A DNA stretch of 64,000 nt, taken from positions 372,001 through 436,000 of the forward strand of contig JBBELK010000096.1 in the NCBI GenBank assembly GCA_037783545.1, in the 5' to 3' direction. Source of the DNA: Henricia sp. BOLD:AAB3569. Its lineage: Eukaryota > Echinodermata > Asteroidea > Spinulosida > Echinasteridae. Shown piece by piece: positions 32,791 to 45,189 of this stretch. The notes under the pieces were generated by a model. That model saw only the letters and a program-made list of their open reading frames with translations, ran no database searches and was not told the DNA's origin. The position numbers and the translations under genes were made by a program. Positions within the stretch are counted from its first letter, which is position 1. Each line of letters begins with the position of its first letter.

Positions 32791-34336
32791 GCTTAAAAGC
32801 CCGATCACGTTAATTAGCCTACATGCATACGCCAATAGCAAAACTGGGCGCAATAGGGTGATGCGGAAAGGGGGTGTGTGACAAATAAAACATGTTTTAT
32901 GAATGGTCCTTCGAGGGATTTACCGCTAAACGAACGGATTAACCGTGATTGACTGGGAATGATGAGAGGATACGCATCATGCCGTATGCCTGCAGTTCTG
33001 CTTACAAATCCGCTATGTTATACATGTAGAAAAGCACATGTTATTTTCGACCATGCTTTACTGAGATGACACTTGGAACTTATTGAAATTTCAATACAAA
33101 AAAATGTTATTATCAATGAATGGTTTATTTCGAGCTACAAAACCACTACTTGTGTAATCAAAGAACTCGAATCTTCCACAGACATTGAATATAAACATCT
33201 GAGGTGGATTAAAACGCACAAGATGCTCTCAGTTTACCTGATATAGGTCAGGTTGACCTGCATCTGCAACGCCAATACTACCCCAACCCCCCGGGACATT
33301 GAAATTCCTATGCGAACCGCGAGTTGTCGAGGGTCGTTACAAGATGGTGCATAATTATAGTCTGGGCAACAAAGACAGGAGCGACTAATTCACTACGATA
33401 GTTTTATATACCCCTGAGAGAACCGTAACCAAAGGCTTATGCCTCGTGAATCCACCATTTCTTGGATCAAGGTTTTGTTAAAGGAAACTAAAACCCACTT
33501 GGTTCAAAACATGAACTAAAAGATTAAATTGTCGCAAAGGGCAGGGTCAATATTTTCTTGAGAAAGAAAATTACTCTTCTGCTTGAACATTCTGCTGACA
33601 GAAGAGGGCGCTGTTCAGGCGTAGAGGGAACCTATAGTTTAAAACAAAGAGAGAACATTACATGTTAAACAGTGACGCTAGCTCTTGACTCAAACCAAAT
33701 TTGCTACAAATGCCGCAAATGACATGCAAAGCAACTCCGTTATGTTCTTGCTAGCGAATGTTTTTGTTTTTGTGTGTTTTTTTTCTTTTTAAATCATACT
33801 TCACCCATCTTTTACCATTATATCTCCAATTGCCACGAACATAATGAGCGACGCGAGAGGGAACGAGGCTCGATTCTGCTTGACTGCGGTGCTTGTACTT
33901 GCAAGCCCCAACCCAACTAATGTTACCATTCGATAACTGCATGGCCAAGACCTAGGCCATGAGATGCCACCGTGGTGCGCGATGGTTGTGCCTAAAACAT
34001 TAATTACATGTATACGACATGTGAAACCATCTGTTGCTTTTCAAATTTGGGGTTTACCATACATATTCCAGATAACCACTCGGGTGTCAGTCTCACCATT
34101 TGGGAATCTTAAGGTTTCTTCCCCTATTTGAAATCCGCGCTAAAACTATCAACGCAACAAAAGACTTGAGATTGTATACTGGCGCATGCACCATGTCCGT
34201 CAACACCAGGCGAAAAGATACAAATCCCCTGAATAAAGACCTTCGGTATCAAAACAGAGGTAAACCCGTCTGGTAAATGGATATTCTCTCACAAAGCGTA
34301 GATTCTGCGCATTGGCAGACCTCAAATAGAGACCAG
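32455..34336. repeat. tandem duplication, first copy (blocks A and B)
   Basis: Block A (32455-33949) is repeated at 34336-35830 with a constant offset of 1,881 bases and only two differences noticed (32626 t versus 34507 a; 33522 g versus 35403 t). Block B (33950-34336) recurs at 37727-38113, also 387 bp. No gene is seen in either block. Confidence 0.93.
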
Positions 34337-37300
34337 GATGCACCGTGCTCGAAAATACACTTCCGGTACGTCATGGCCCCAACACAGCCCCAACACGGTG
34401 CTCCCGGCGTCAATACGGCGCCGAGACGGTGTCGTCCCGGAGCATCACGGTGTCACGGCGCCTCACGGCGCTTCACGGCGAGTCACGGTAGTTTAAAGCA
34501 TGTTTAAAAATTATTTTTTGGCCCACGGCGCGCCACGTTTCATCACGGCTTATCACGGAGTGCCAAGGTGTCAAGACGGCGTCAAGACGGCGTGGCCCCG
34601 ATCGACCACGGTTCGTCACGGTTCTCACGCCGTGGCTCGCCGTGACTCGCCGGGAGCCCTATGTGACTGTAGCTTAAAAGCCCGATCACGTTAATTAGCC
34701 TACATGCATACGCCAATAGCAAAACTGGGCGCAATAGGGTGATGCGGAAAGGGGGTGTGTGACAAATAAAACATGTTTTATGAATGGTCCTTCGAGGGAT
34801 TTACCGCTAAACGAACGGATTAACCGTGATTGACTGGGAATGATGAGAGGATACGCATCATGCCGTATGCCTGCAGTTCTGCTTACAAATCCGCTATGTT
34901 ATACATGTAGAAAAGCACATGTTATTTTCGACCATGCTTTACTGAGATGACACTTGGAACTTATTGAAATTTCAATACAAAAAAATGTTATTATCAATGA
35001 ATGGTTTATTTCGAGCTACAAAACCACTACTTGTGTAATCAAAGAACTCGAATCTTCCACAGACATTGAATATAAACATCTGAGGTGGATTAAAACGCAC
35101 AAGATGCTCTCAGTTTACCTGATATAGGTCAGGTTGACCTGCATCTGCAACGCCAATACTACCCCAACCCCCCGGGACATTGAAATTCCTATGCGAACCG
35201 CGAGTTGTCGAGGGTCGTTACAAGATGGTGCATAATTATAGTCTGGGCAACAAAGACAGGAGCGACTAATTCACTACGATAGTTTTATATACCCCTGAGA
35301 GAACCGTAACCAAAGGCTTATGCCTCGTGAATCCACCATTTCTTGGATCAAGGTTTTGTTAAAGGAAACTAAAACCCACTTGGTTCAAAACATGAACTAA
35401 AATATTAAATTGTCGCAAAGGGCAGGGTCAATATTTTCTTGAGAAAGAAAATTACTCTTCTGCTTGAACATTCTGCTGACAGAAGAGGGCGCTGTTCAGG
35501 CGTAGAGGGAACCTATAGTTTAAAACAAAGAGAGAACATTACATGTTAAACAGTGACGCTAGCTCTTGACTCAAACCAAATTTGCTACAAATGCCGCAAA
35601 TGACATGCAAAGCAACTCCGTTATGTTCTTGCTAGCGAATGTTTTTGTTTTTGTGTGTTTTTTTTCTTTTTAAATCATACTTCACCCATCTTTTACCATT
35701 ATATCTCCAATTGCCACGAACATAATGAGCGACGCGAGAGGGAACGAGGCTCGATTCTGCTTGACTGCGGTGCTTGTACTTGCAAGCCCCAACCCAACTA
35801 ATGTTACCATTCGATAACTGCATGGCCAAGCCACTCAAACGTGCTGCAGGGCTTTCCCTTTCATGCCGAGCCAATTCTCTGAACCCTTAATTCAGGGATG
35901 TATTTCCACATTGAACCCTCGCGGCTACTTGGTATTTCGCCTGGGCACTGCTTAGTGGCAGCGCCTTTCCTCTTACGCCTACCCCCTATATTGGGGTTCC
36001 TGCTTTGTATGCAATCTGGGGGTATTTGTATATTTAATTCCAATGCGGAGCCCGTCATTGCCGACATCAACGCCACCGATCGGTTTCGCCTGCGAGACCG
36101 TCAGTCAAAACCCCAGGGTAATTGCACGCGTTGCGCAGGGATTCTACAAAACGCAGGTTATTCGCAATGTAAATTTGGCTCACACTTTTATATTAAACCC
36201 GCTATCACTTGGTGACGGAGTTAGCTAAGTGTTCTCAAAATTACTGGGTGTATATGTTTGTTATGCTGAACCGATGTACCACTTTGGACTTTTCTCTCTT
36301 TGCGACAATCTGGAGCCTGTACCTTATACTTCAGTTTTGAGGCTCTTCAACTTGTCTAATACCACCACCTGGTGACTGCATTTGTCATGTTACGACATAC
36401 AGGGCTCTTCCCATCGATCTGGTCACTGTCATCCCGTCGCATCGTGTCCCTGGAAAATAATTTACCCCACCAAGGTGTAAAAAGTGCACCGGTGAATATT
36501 TGGGGCGACTGTAAGCACCGTTGAAGGAAAGACTTGGGATAGGCTGACCTGTACTCCAGGAAGGGCAGCAAGTACTTGACCCTATATATGGACACTCGGT
36601 GATTAAGTCCGGTCGTATGAACCGGTAAACTTGTGAAATCGTCAGACTATTTGGGATTCAGAAATTTATTCCTGTGTACCCTTGGAGCTTTCTGTCGTAA
36701 TGGCAAACCTGGGGCTCTTCCCTCACGTGTCCCATTCGGGGATCTTCCTCTCGCGTCAAACACGAGTTAAACATGGAGGTCTTACTCTCACTGGCCAAAA
36801 TGTGGTTTTCCCCCTAACATGGCCAAACATGGGGCTTTTTCCCTCACACGGCCAAAATTGGGTTTTATTTTTATTTTTTATTTATTTATTTATTTTTTTG
36901 TTTTTTTTTCCTCACACGGCCAACCATATCCTTGGGCTTTTCCCCTCACACGGCCAAAATGGGGCTTTTTCCCCTCACACGGCCAAACATAGGGGCTTTT
37001 TCCCCACACACGGCCAAACATGGGGCTTTTTTCCCCTCACACGGCCAACCATGGGGCTTTTTCCCCTCACACGGCCAACAATGGGGCTTTTTTCCCTCAC
37101 ACGGCCAACCATAGCCTTGGGCTTTTTCCCTCACACGGCCAAACATGGGGCTTTTTCCCCTCACACGGCCAACAATGGGGCTTTTTTCCCCTCACACGGC
37201 CAACAATGGGGCTTTTTTCCCTCACACGGCCAACAATGGGGCTTTTTTCCCTCACACGGCCAACCATAGCCTTGGGCTTTTTCCCTCACACGGCCAAACA

Positions 37301-38113
37301 TGGGGCTTTTTTCCCCCTCACACGGCCAACCATAGCCTAGAGCTTTTTCTCTCACGCGGCTAATAAGCAAATTGAGTAATTTTCCTTTATGATAGTGTGT
37401 ATTACAAATACATAGTGTAATATTTCAAATCTGTGGTACAGGCTGACTGGATTTCCCCGGGTGGGAAAATAATGTTTAATTAATCCATCCATCTGTCTAT
37501 AAACCTGGGGCTTTTCCCCTCAGACACACGGCAAACCCTTGGGCTCTTCCCCTCACATGGCAAAAGCTGGGTCTCTATCCTCGACACGGCCAAACCTGCT
37601 TACTCACTGGCCCTGGTAACGAGATATCCCCTTGCGAAATCTCCGGTAACCAGTCCGAATTATTACAAAAGGGCGGGAATAGGTGTACCGCGCAATGTTA
37701 GAAGGGACAAATTCTTAAGGCCTTAGACCTAGGCCATGAGATGCCACCGTGGTGCGCGATGGTTGTGCCTAAAACATTAATTACATGTATACGACATGTG
37801 AAACCATCTGTTGCTTTTCAAATTTGGGGTTTACCATACATATTCCAGATAACCACTCGGGTGTCAGTCTCACCATTTGGGAATCTTAAGGTTTCTTCCC
37901 CTATTTGAAATCCGCGCTAAAACTATCAACGCAACAAAAGACTTGAGATTGTATACTGGCGCATGCACCATGTCCGTCAACACCAGGCGAAAAGATACAA
38001 ATCCCCTGAATAAAGACCTTCGGTATCAAAACAGAGGTAAACCCGTCTGGTAAATGGATATTCTCTCACAAAGCGTAGATTCTGCGCATTGGCAGACCTC
38101 AAATAGAGACCAG
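34336..38113. repeat. tandem duplication, second copy with extra block C
   Basis: Order is A' (34336-35830), C (35831-37726, 1,896 bp, absent from the first copy), B' (37727-38113). C has no clear target duplication; only the dinucleotide ag is shared at its two edges. C contains the minisatellite at 36900-37370. Confidence 0.9.
36700..37600. repeat. minisatellite with ctcacacggccaa units and longer-period variants
   Basis: Units of about 30-33 bp of the form ctcacacggccaacaatgg + ggcttttttccc run densely from 36905 to 37365, with worn units on both sides (36700-36860, 37505-37595). A variant unit with accatagccttgggc recurs near 36910, 37100, 37264 and 37330, giving a longer period. Frames stay open on both strands because the units lack stops, not because of coding. 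Confidence 0.88.
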
Positions 38114-38129
38114 TCATATAAAACTTTGG

Positions 38130-39165
38130 CACTGAAACCAAGGATTTCTCCAAAGTGCCCATTGCATTCGCTCGCAAGCCCTACGAGTAAAAGGCAATGA
38201 GCACATCACACCCAACCACAAGATTAGGATCCTAGCACATTCACGCCTTATCAATCCAAGCCATTCCGCTTCAGTGCACACATTGTACACTGAATGACCT
38301 CAACCAGTACTTATCCCTGCATCATCACGAGTCAAAAGAGGTTCACATGGTGCTACCGTAAACCCATACACGCGTTGATACCACCATGCACAGCCTCAAG
38401 TCTTACCTATGCAGCTCTTCACGAGAGACGTTGGGAGCACGGGGGGTCCCGCGGACACACAACCGTGCTCGTGATCGAAGGGCTATGTGGGCAAGACGCC
38501 CAATCCCAACTACCTCGCTAACCCCAGCGACATAGGGGGGAGCTGCCAGGGGGAAATGCCACAATCCAACCGCCGACAGGATCGGCACCCTAGCGAGGCG
38601 GCCACTTGGGGCCAAATTTATAGAGCCGTTCAACAAGCCCACGTTCCGTTAACCGAGCATCAGGTCATCTCATAGACATCGTTAATGGTAAGAAACTGAA
38701 AACGTGCCTTAACTAAGCTAGTGACGCAACAATGACGGTTCCCAAGCGCGCGCACACTCAAGCACGCCGCGGTTGCAAAAAGGGCCCCACGTTAGCACAA
38801 ACTTTCTGCCACAGCAAGCACACGCCCTCAGCCAGCGCTCAAACAGCTCCATGAAACTGGGCCCTGGCTGAAGCGAAATGGTACCGGTGATCTCCTGATA
38901 GCGGCGATAACGCTAATGGCAACAGCACCAGGAGCATCGCAGTGCAGATATGTGCCATACAAGCGTCTGCCACTTGAATTCGCCAAATAATGCTCTGGGA
39001 TCACATAAGTGCGTTTATTAACACACAAGACTAACAGCTGCGCATCCCATCTGAAGGATGGAGCACACGCGCTAAAGCGCCCTGTTCTAAGGCACAGGCC
39101 CCCAGACGGTTCTCGAACCTGCAACCCCAAGTTTTCACCCAAGTATTGCGAGTCAGTGACTTTAT
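38130..39165 (-). repeat. three-layer nested repeats (SINE in SINE, MITE innermost)
   Basis: The outer layer is the minus-strand SINE family of 4831-5180: tail block caaagtgcccattgcattcg at 38150 and the remainder (aatgctctgggatc ... caagttttcaccc) at 38987-39150. Between them is a plus-strand copy of the 28171-28510 SINE (about 38430-38606 and 38865-38975). This is itself split by an inverted copy of the 14843 MITE (38607-38864). All layers are well diverged. Confidence 0.8.
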
Positions 39166-39169
39166 ATCA

Positions 39170-42100
39170 CGTCGGTAACAAGACTGGTCGGTTCACAAAC
39201 CGTGACAGGCAGAGGCAGCCGGAAACGGACCGGAAACAATTAGCCTCGCCGATGTCCTGTCGGTTATCTACATGTACACCACTGGCTACGGAGCCCGACA
39301 CCAGAACCGGACGCGGATATCTAAGATACGGGGCCTCACCAACCCTTGTCACATTTTCATGAAATTGCCCCTGCTAATAGATTGCCTCAAGCAGTAATCC
39401 TACCAGTATAACTCAATTTCTAAATGGGACACACATACAATAACACTAACCTCTCCGTTGGTCCGAAATTTGTCAAAAGATTTCAAATTGCAGCTGAAAA
39501 ACTCCCACAATTCCTATGGGAGAACACTTATATACGCAGTACAAGTGTTCGCGACCACTACATTTCGCTAAAATCAACCGCAGCTTATCCGACCAAGGAT
39601 ATTCAATATGAAAATGCTGCGACTGTTCTTCAAAACAGATCTCTAGTAAAACAAAATGTACGCTACCACTAAACGAGCGCGGTGCGCCGATCACCGTGAC
39701 CAGCTCTTGCCAAGGCAACAACGTTCCTAGCCATGATGCAAACGAATTATGAATATTGCCGCGCAAACATGTTACATCGCTACTTGACACCTTAGGATGT
39801 GAAAAACACGCTCTAGTAATGCATGGCCATAGGGGCGGTTGACGAGCTGAAACGCTAACTTGTCGCCGTCCTCCACGATTGACGCGCGAATACGAACACC
39901 GCCTGATATTCAACCTTAAAACACCACTATATACACTGTCAGGCAGCAGATCTCTCTCCCTGGCGGCTGACACCAACTGTCACGCGCCACTTTGCAAATT
40001 TCACCACCAAAAAGAAAACTGAGACCCCCATCCTCGATAGTACTTCGAGACTTATCTGAAACATGTTTCTTTGCGGGCTGAACATTTTGCGATGATATCA
40101 AAATGCATGTGTACCACACGGTAATTATCCTGTAAGTTTCAATGTGTGTGTGTGTTTTGTTTTTTTTAAATACAAATCCCAAGATATTCTCCGTTTAAAA
40201 TCAAAACACAATAATTCGATAACCAGGTAGGTCACTTTAATTTGGCACTTAAAATCAATGGGGCTCAATATATTGTCTAAAACACATTTATATGAATTAA
40301 CCGTATTTCGGGGCCTTTCCTTGGTACCAAATACCCAAACTAAACCATAAGGCATGACCACGGGGACTTGGGACATACCCCTGCTAAGGAACCTGCGCTA
40401 AGGTACGTTGCGCAAAAAACCACTGTGGAATAACTCAACACACCCACACAAAACACTTTGTATTTTCTTTTCGACACTAAGGCCGAGTAAGCACCCAGTA
40501 TGTTCTGGACCTGCCACACTTTGACGCCTAATTGTCACCCTGTGTCACCGCTCGAGAAGAAGCCCTCTATCTTGTCTCTTCGTGCATGGTGATGGACGTA
40601 GAATCCAGTGTCATGGGTAGGTCGAGACTCCGAATATGGGAATCTGCATCGGTAAAGTAGAAAACTTGCATGAAATCATACAACATCAACTTGCCTCAAA
40701 TTACTGCTTCGGCTGAAACTACTTATATAATCGGCTCAAACTATTTAGGCCTATTTCGCCCAAAATACGACACTAATCCTGCTATGTAAATAAATGCCCG
40801 AAAGTTGCCACGCTTCTGCCGCAATTAACGGTTGCGTGTAAATGCATTTACAGGAAATCCGCAAAATGTCTACATTATTCCAGTATTGACAGTCATTTCA
40901 CGAACTGTCCCCATCGTACTCAACCCCTTACGGTATGATACTACTTCAACTGAAATAGGGCTACTCATTTCATTTATGCTCTGTTTTAACCTACACCGCA
41001 TAGGACCACTCACGATTGCACACGTCTACTAAAATTGAATTAACTATTGGCCACCCATTAGTCACCTCCTTAAACTCACTCGTACCCCAATTAGAACGGG
41101 CCCAATACATAACATAACCTTGTCTACGACAGGTAAAACAACCGAAAACTTAGGAAAATCGCCATATATAGGCCTATTTTCAAAGGAAATCCTTCCAACT
41201 ACATGTAATCTCATAACGCGATGAAAATTGTTTTGACAGACTCTGCTGCAGAATATATATATTAAAGGCACTTTCCGTGAAATGTCCATATCTAGTTAGG
41301 ACAAATACGGTGATTTTTTTATGTTTGAAACATTTAACGAGGCCTTTGGCCATTTCGCAATTCCCTTTAAAAACTGAATTTTGAGAAGATGAACATTTGA
41401 TGCGTAACGAATGACCGCCTCCAGTTAATATGGCGAAAACCAAACCTTTGAGAGGCAAGGAAAGTCTCAGTCAAATGTAAACATGCGACGAGCCGAGTAT
41501 GGACGAGCATTTAATTGAGCAAACTCACAGTAAGAGTTTGAGAAGTTGCTCAGATATTTCTTTAAATTACTCATCAAGCATTTATTATTTTGAAAGTGAA
41601 GGATTGAAAGAAAGGTCAATGTTCGAGAGGGAACATTTGATTTTGGATAAAACACCTGGACATTTCAGCCTGTCCCAAATGTCTGTTCACAGGGCCTGAG
41701 GCCATGGTTAACTTCTCAATTCTTGCCCAATTACTTGTATCATTAATTGGTATCTAGAAATCAAATCGGCGGATGAAACAGGGGAAATAATTTTGCACGT
41801 GACCGCCTCGAGTCTGCCTTGTTACGACCGCATGTTAAAACATGCCGCGGTCAAATGAAAAATTCTTCCCGAGATACAAACAAACTAAAAAAACAACTGC
41901 AAATATAACTGCAACATGGTAAGATTTTACTCCAATGCCAACACTAATTTTCCCATTAGGCAGAAAAGAGAAAACCCCATAACAAGGCAAAATTGGTGCG
42001 GAACAGGGGTTTCAGCACTGAAAGGGACACCTTTACAAAAATAGTCTTGACAGGGCAAACTCCTAATTTTTGCCGTACTCACCACCATTGACGATTCTTT

Positions 42101-42560
42101 CACTTGCCGTGTAGTGCCGAGTTCGTCAAAGCCATGATCTGTAAGCGCTACGTACGTGCCACGATCTCGAATGCACCGCAATTGTGCACCCATTGGTATG
42201 CAAATTTGTTAGAGCGGAATGCAGGAAAACAACGCGAAGAACAAAGGGGGTGCATTCCCAACAGACCTGCACGAATTGCATGCAATTTTCAAACCAATAA
42301 CGTGCAAAATAATACCCAACGCCGCATGAAAAACCACACGATTAACCGACATTTTCCCGTAGCGAAATCAAGACCGGGAAATAAAACAAAAGTGCAGAGA
42401 CCGTGGTTTGGTGCTACGGTAAAAGCGACCCTCACCAACGTTGTACAAAACCGATATCGGCACCGAAAATTCAATAAAACCTCACACAATTTCCAAAATA
42501 TCTCACTAATATTTTATTTATTTTTTTAAACACCACCACCATTACTATACTAAAACTTAT
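39170..42560. other. stretch without recognised features
   Basis: Only short frames are present on either strand (the longest about 167 codons at 39473-39976 minus and 141 at 42104-42529 plus). They lack recognisable domains and change composition at random. Simple tracts such as gtgtgtgtgtgttttg at 40142 occur. I see no gene or repeat family here. Confidence 0.6.
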
Positions 42561-42649
42561 CGGTTACGCCCTTTGGATTTCCCGGTGGCTGCTGTTCCAA
42601 ATTCCCGGAGACCTACAGAGAGACGTCCTCCGCGTTCCAGTTAAAATCT

Positions 42650-43265
42650 CTGACTGATAGTTGCCGTCGCCCTCTAACGTTTAGGAGTGGTGCAAATAGT
42701 ACCATGAGGGCCATTTCCGGTGCTGTTCGAAGCACAAGAACTGACTGGCTTCCAGTCCTGAGCAACATTGCTCCGCCTGACATTCGTCGAGAGACTGCTA
42801 CATCACGACTGAAAATAATGGACAACCCAGAACTCCCACTGCTCAACGACATCGAGCATCATCCAAGGCCAAGACTAAAGTCAAGGCATCCAATCTCAGC
42901 ACCCAGCTCCCGCGAATGGACCTACCACGCGGCCAGTGGTGTCTTCCTATTAATGCTAAATTAATCTGCTTAACAATCGGTTCCTCCTTGTTTTTAACTG
43001 GCTTCTTAATATTCTACCCTTGTGTTAGTATAGGGGTTACACTATTATTTGCAATTTCACTTGATATCATCTTATCGAAAACTAATGTAAAAATGTATAT
43101 GGATTCCCACACACTGTCTAGACAAGCTATGCTTTTTGTGGGTTTCCACCATATTTACATGCAACGGTACTTAAAACTTACAACACAGTATTGTCAAAAT
43201 AATACATTACTGTGTATGTAAATGCATATATGGAAATAAAGTGAAGTGATTGATTGATTGATTGA
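42650..43265 (+). pseudogene. LINE 3' fragment with (TGAT)n tail
   Basis: The frame from about 42685 to 42900 contains AISGAVRSTRTDWLPVLSNI and APPDIRRETATSRL, then NPELPLLNDI and LKSRHPIS. I recognise this as the region after the reverse transcriptase in a marine invertebrate LINE group. The segment ends in aaataaagtgaag followed by tgattgattgattgattga (43245-43265), a usual LINE 3' tail. Upstream parts are absent. Confidence 0.7.
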
Positions 43266-43289
43266 GGGACTGCCACAGAAAAGTACGGT

Positions 43290-45158
43290 GCTTTGTCACT
43301 GCTAACATGGAAACGGCAAAAGCTTGCCTAGAGAAACTCCCTAAACAACCAAAGAAGACATGCAGAGAGACCCTCGAGTTACTCGGGCCCGCCAGGTATT
43401 TCGGGCTGCACAGAGTAGGTTCCTCAGGAGTATAGAGTGAGGAGGACTGGGAGGAAGTAAGACAAAAGAAAACTTTGTTGTATGAGAGCTATAAAACAGT
43501 GGAAGCAGAGGGGTTATCAGCGAAGATCGAGGAAGTAAAGGATGCTGATCATCTCAACCAGAAGCATTTCAAGAGCTGGAAACTGGTCAAAGAAATCACA
43601 AGGCAAGTATCTTCAAAGTCAATGCAAATTTCAGGAGATACATGTACAGCTAAGGATAGAGTTCAAGCCCGGCAAGATCACTTCTAAAAGCTCTTGGGAA
43701 GTCCACCTTCTATTCTCGACGAGAATGAACCCATCCAGTCTGTATATTAGAACCTGCCCATAGAGGACGGGCCTTTTACTATGGGAGAGTATCAGAAAGG
43801 CAAGCAATCCATTAAGTGCGGAAAAAGCTGTGGAGAAAATGGGGTTGTTACAGAAGTCCTAAAATATGTCCCGATCGATCGACGGATACATTTTGGCGCT
43901 CATCAACAGGGTGTTTGAATCAGGAGATATCCCAGATCAATGGCAGACATTGAACATTCCTAAAAGTGGTGATTTGACGAAAACGGACAACTACCGGGGG
44001 ATCAGCATCAACTCCATAACAGCCAAAACATTTAACAGAATGATACTCAATCGAATCAGACCGGTCTTTGATCCTGCTCAAAAATATCTTGATTAGGGTG
44101 CAGTGTCTCTTCTCATACGCCAGCAGAAATTATGGCTCAACGAAGGCTCCTGGAGGGTGTCAGGGACCGTAATTTAACTGCAGTCCTGACGTTTATTGAT
44201 TTCAAGAAAGCCTTCGACAGTGTGCATAGGGGTAAGATGATGGAGATACTCGGAGCATATGGCATCCCACACACGATATCCTCGATTTACGAAAACACCT
44301 GGTCTTGCAGGGCGACACATTAGCTCCCTTTCTGTTATATTATTGTGCTCGACTATGCATTGAGACGGGCCATACTAGGAAGGGAGGATGAGTTTTGATT
44401 CACCCTCACCCGCAGAAGAACCAGGAGAGTAGCACCAGTGGTGGAGACAGACTTGGACTATAAAGCCAGGGAACTCGATCCTTCACTCTGTGGAGAGAGA
44501 GTGTCAGAAAGTGAGACTTACGCTTAATGTTAAGAAAACCAAGGTCATGGCATACAACATTAATGACCCGGACATCTGCACAAGTGATGGTACTGAGCTT
44601 GAAGTAGTCAATGACTTCAAATATCTCGGTGCCTACATCTCATCTAGTGAAAAGGACTTAGGGACAGGCTTGGGCCACTCTCCACAAGATGACTAAGTGC
44701 TGGAAATCCACCTTGCCGGTCAAGCTCAAACGCTCTCTCTTCCAAGCCACCATTGAGCCTATTTTACTGTACGGTGCTGATACCTAGACTCTGACGAAAG
44801 AGGAGGATGTTACGCATGGCACTTAATATCTCATGGAAAGAATCACATGTCCAATGAGGACCTCTACGACCATCTCCCAAGAGTTTCATCGAAGGTTAGG
44901 GAGAGAAGATCCAGGTTAGCTGGTTATTGCTTGCGACACTTACAACTTGCAGCCTCTCCTTTTATCCTATGGGAGCCCACCCATGGGTTTGCCCGTAGAG
45001 GAAGAGGCCGGATGACTTACGTCAAAGCGCTCATCAGAGCCGATGCTGGTGTGGAGACAACTGGGGAACTAAAAAGTTGCATGTTAGACCGGGATGATTG
45101 GCGGAAGAGATCCAGGATCGTCCGCGTTGCTGACATAACTTTTGCTGGCCGCAACTGA
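43290..45158 (+). pseudogene. LINE pseudogene, reverse transcriptase and C-terminal domain
   Basis: The pieces lie in several frames. A linker region at 43475-43687 is followed at 43866-44090 by ALINRVFESGDIPDQWQ and NIPKSGDLTKTDNYRGIS (RT finger motifs). Then 44132-44323 has AVLTFIDFKKAFDSVHRGKM (A motif with the catalytic D in FIDFKKAFD), 44490-44690 has LTLNVKKTKVMAYN and VNDFKYLGAYISSSEK, and 44847-45158 has HLPRVSSKVRERRSRLAGYC and ILWEPTHG plus RDDWRKRSR. The region that should carry the FADD-type box (around 44350-44450) is degraded. This looks like the abundant invertebrate RTE/CR1-related 'endonuclease-reverse transcriptase' group; the clade is uncertain. Confidence 0.85.
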
Positions 45159-45189
45159 CTGTACGTGCGAAGCTGGCTGGTTTTCAGTA

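Noticed and set aside
36682..37370. Long open frames (up to 195 codons) in the minisatellite
   Set aside because: Repeat units without stop codons read open in several frames on both strands; not a gene.
39473..39976. Minus-strand frame of 167 codons
   Set aside because: No recognisable motif, no splice or repeat support; length within chance for this base composition.
42104..42529. Plus-strand frame of 141 codons
   Set aside because: Unremarkable composition with no motif; ends in a poly-T stretch.
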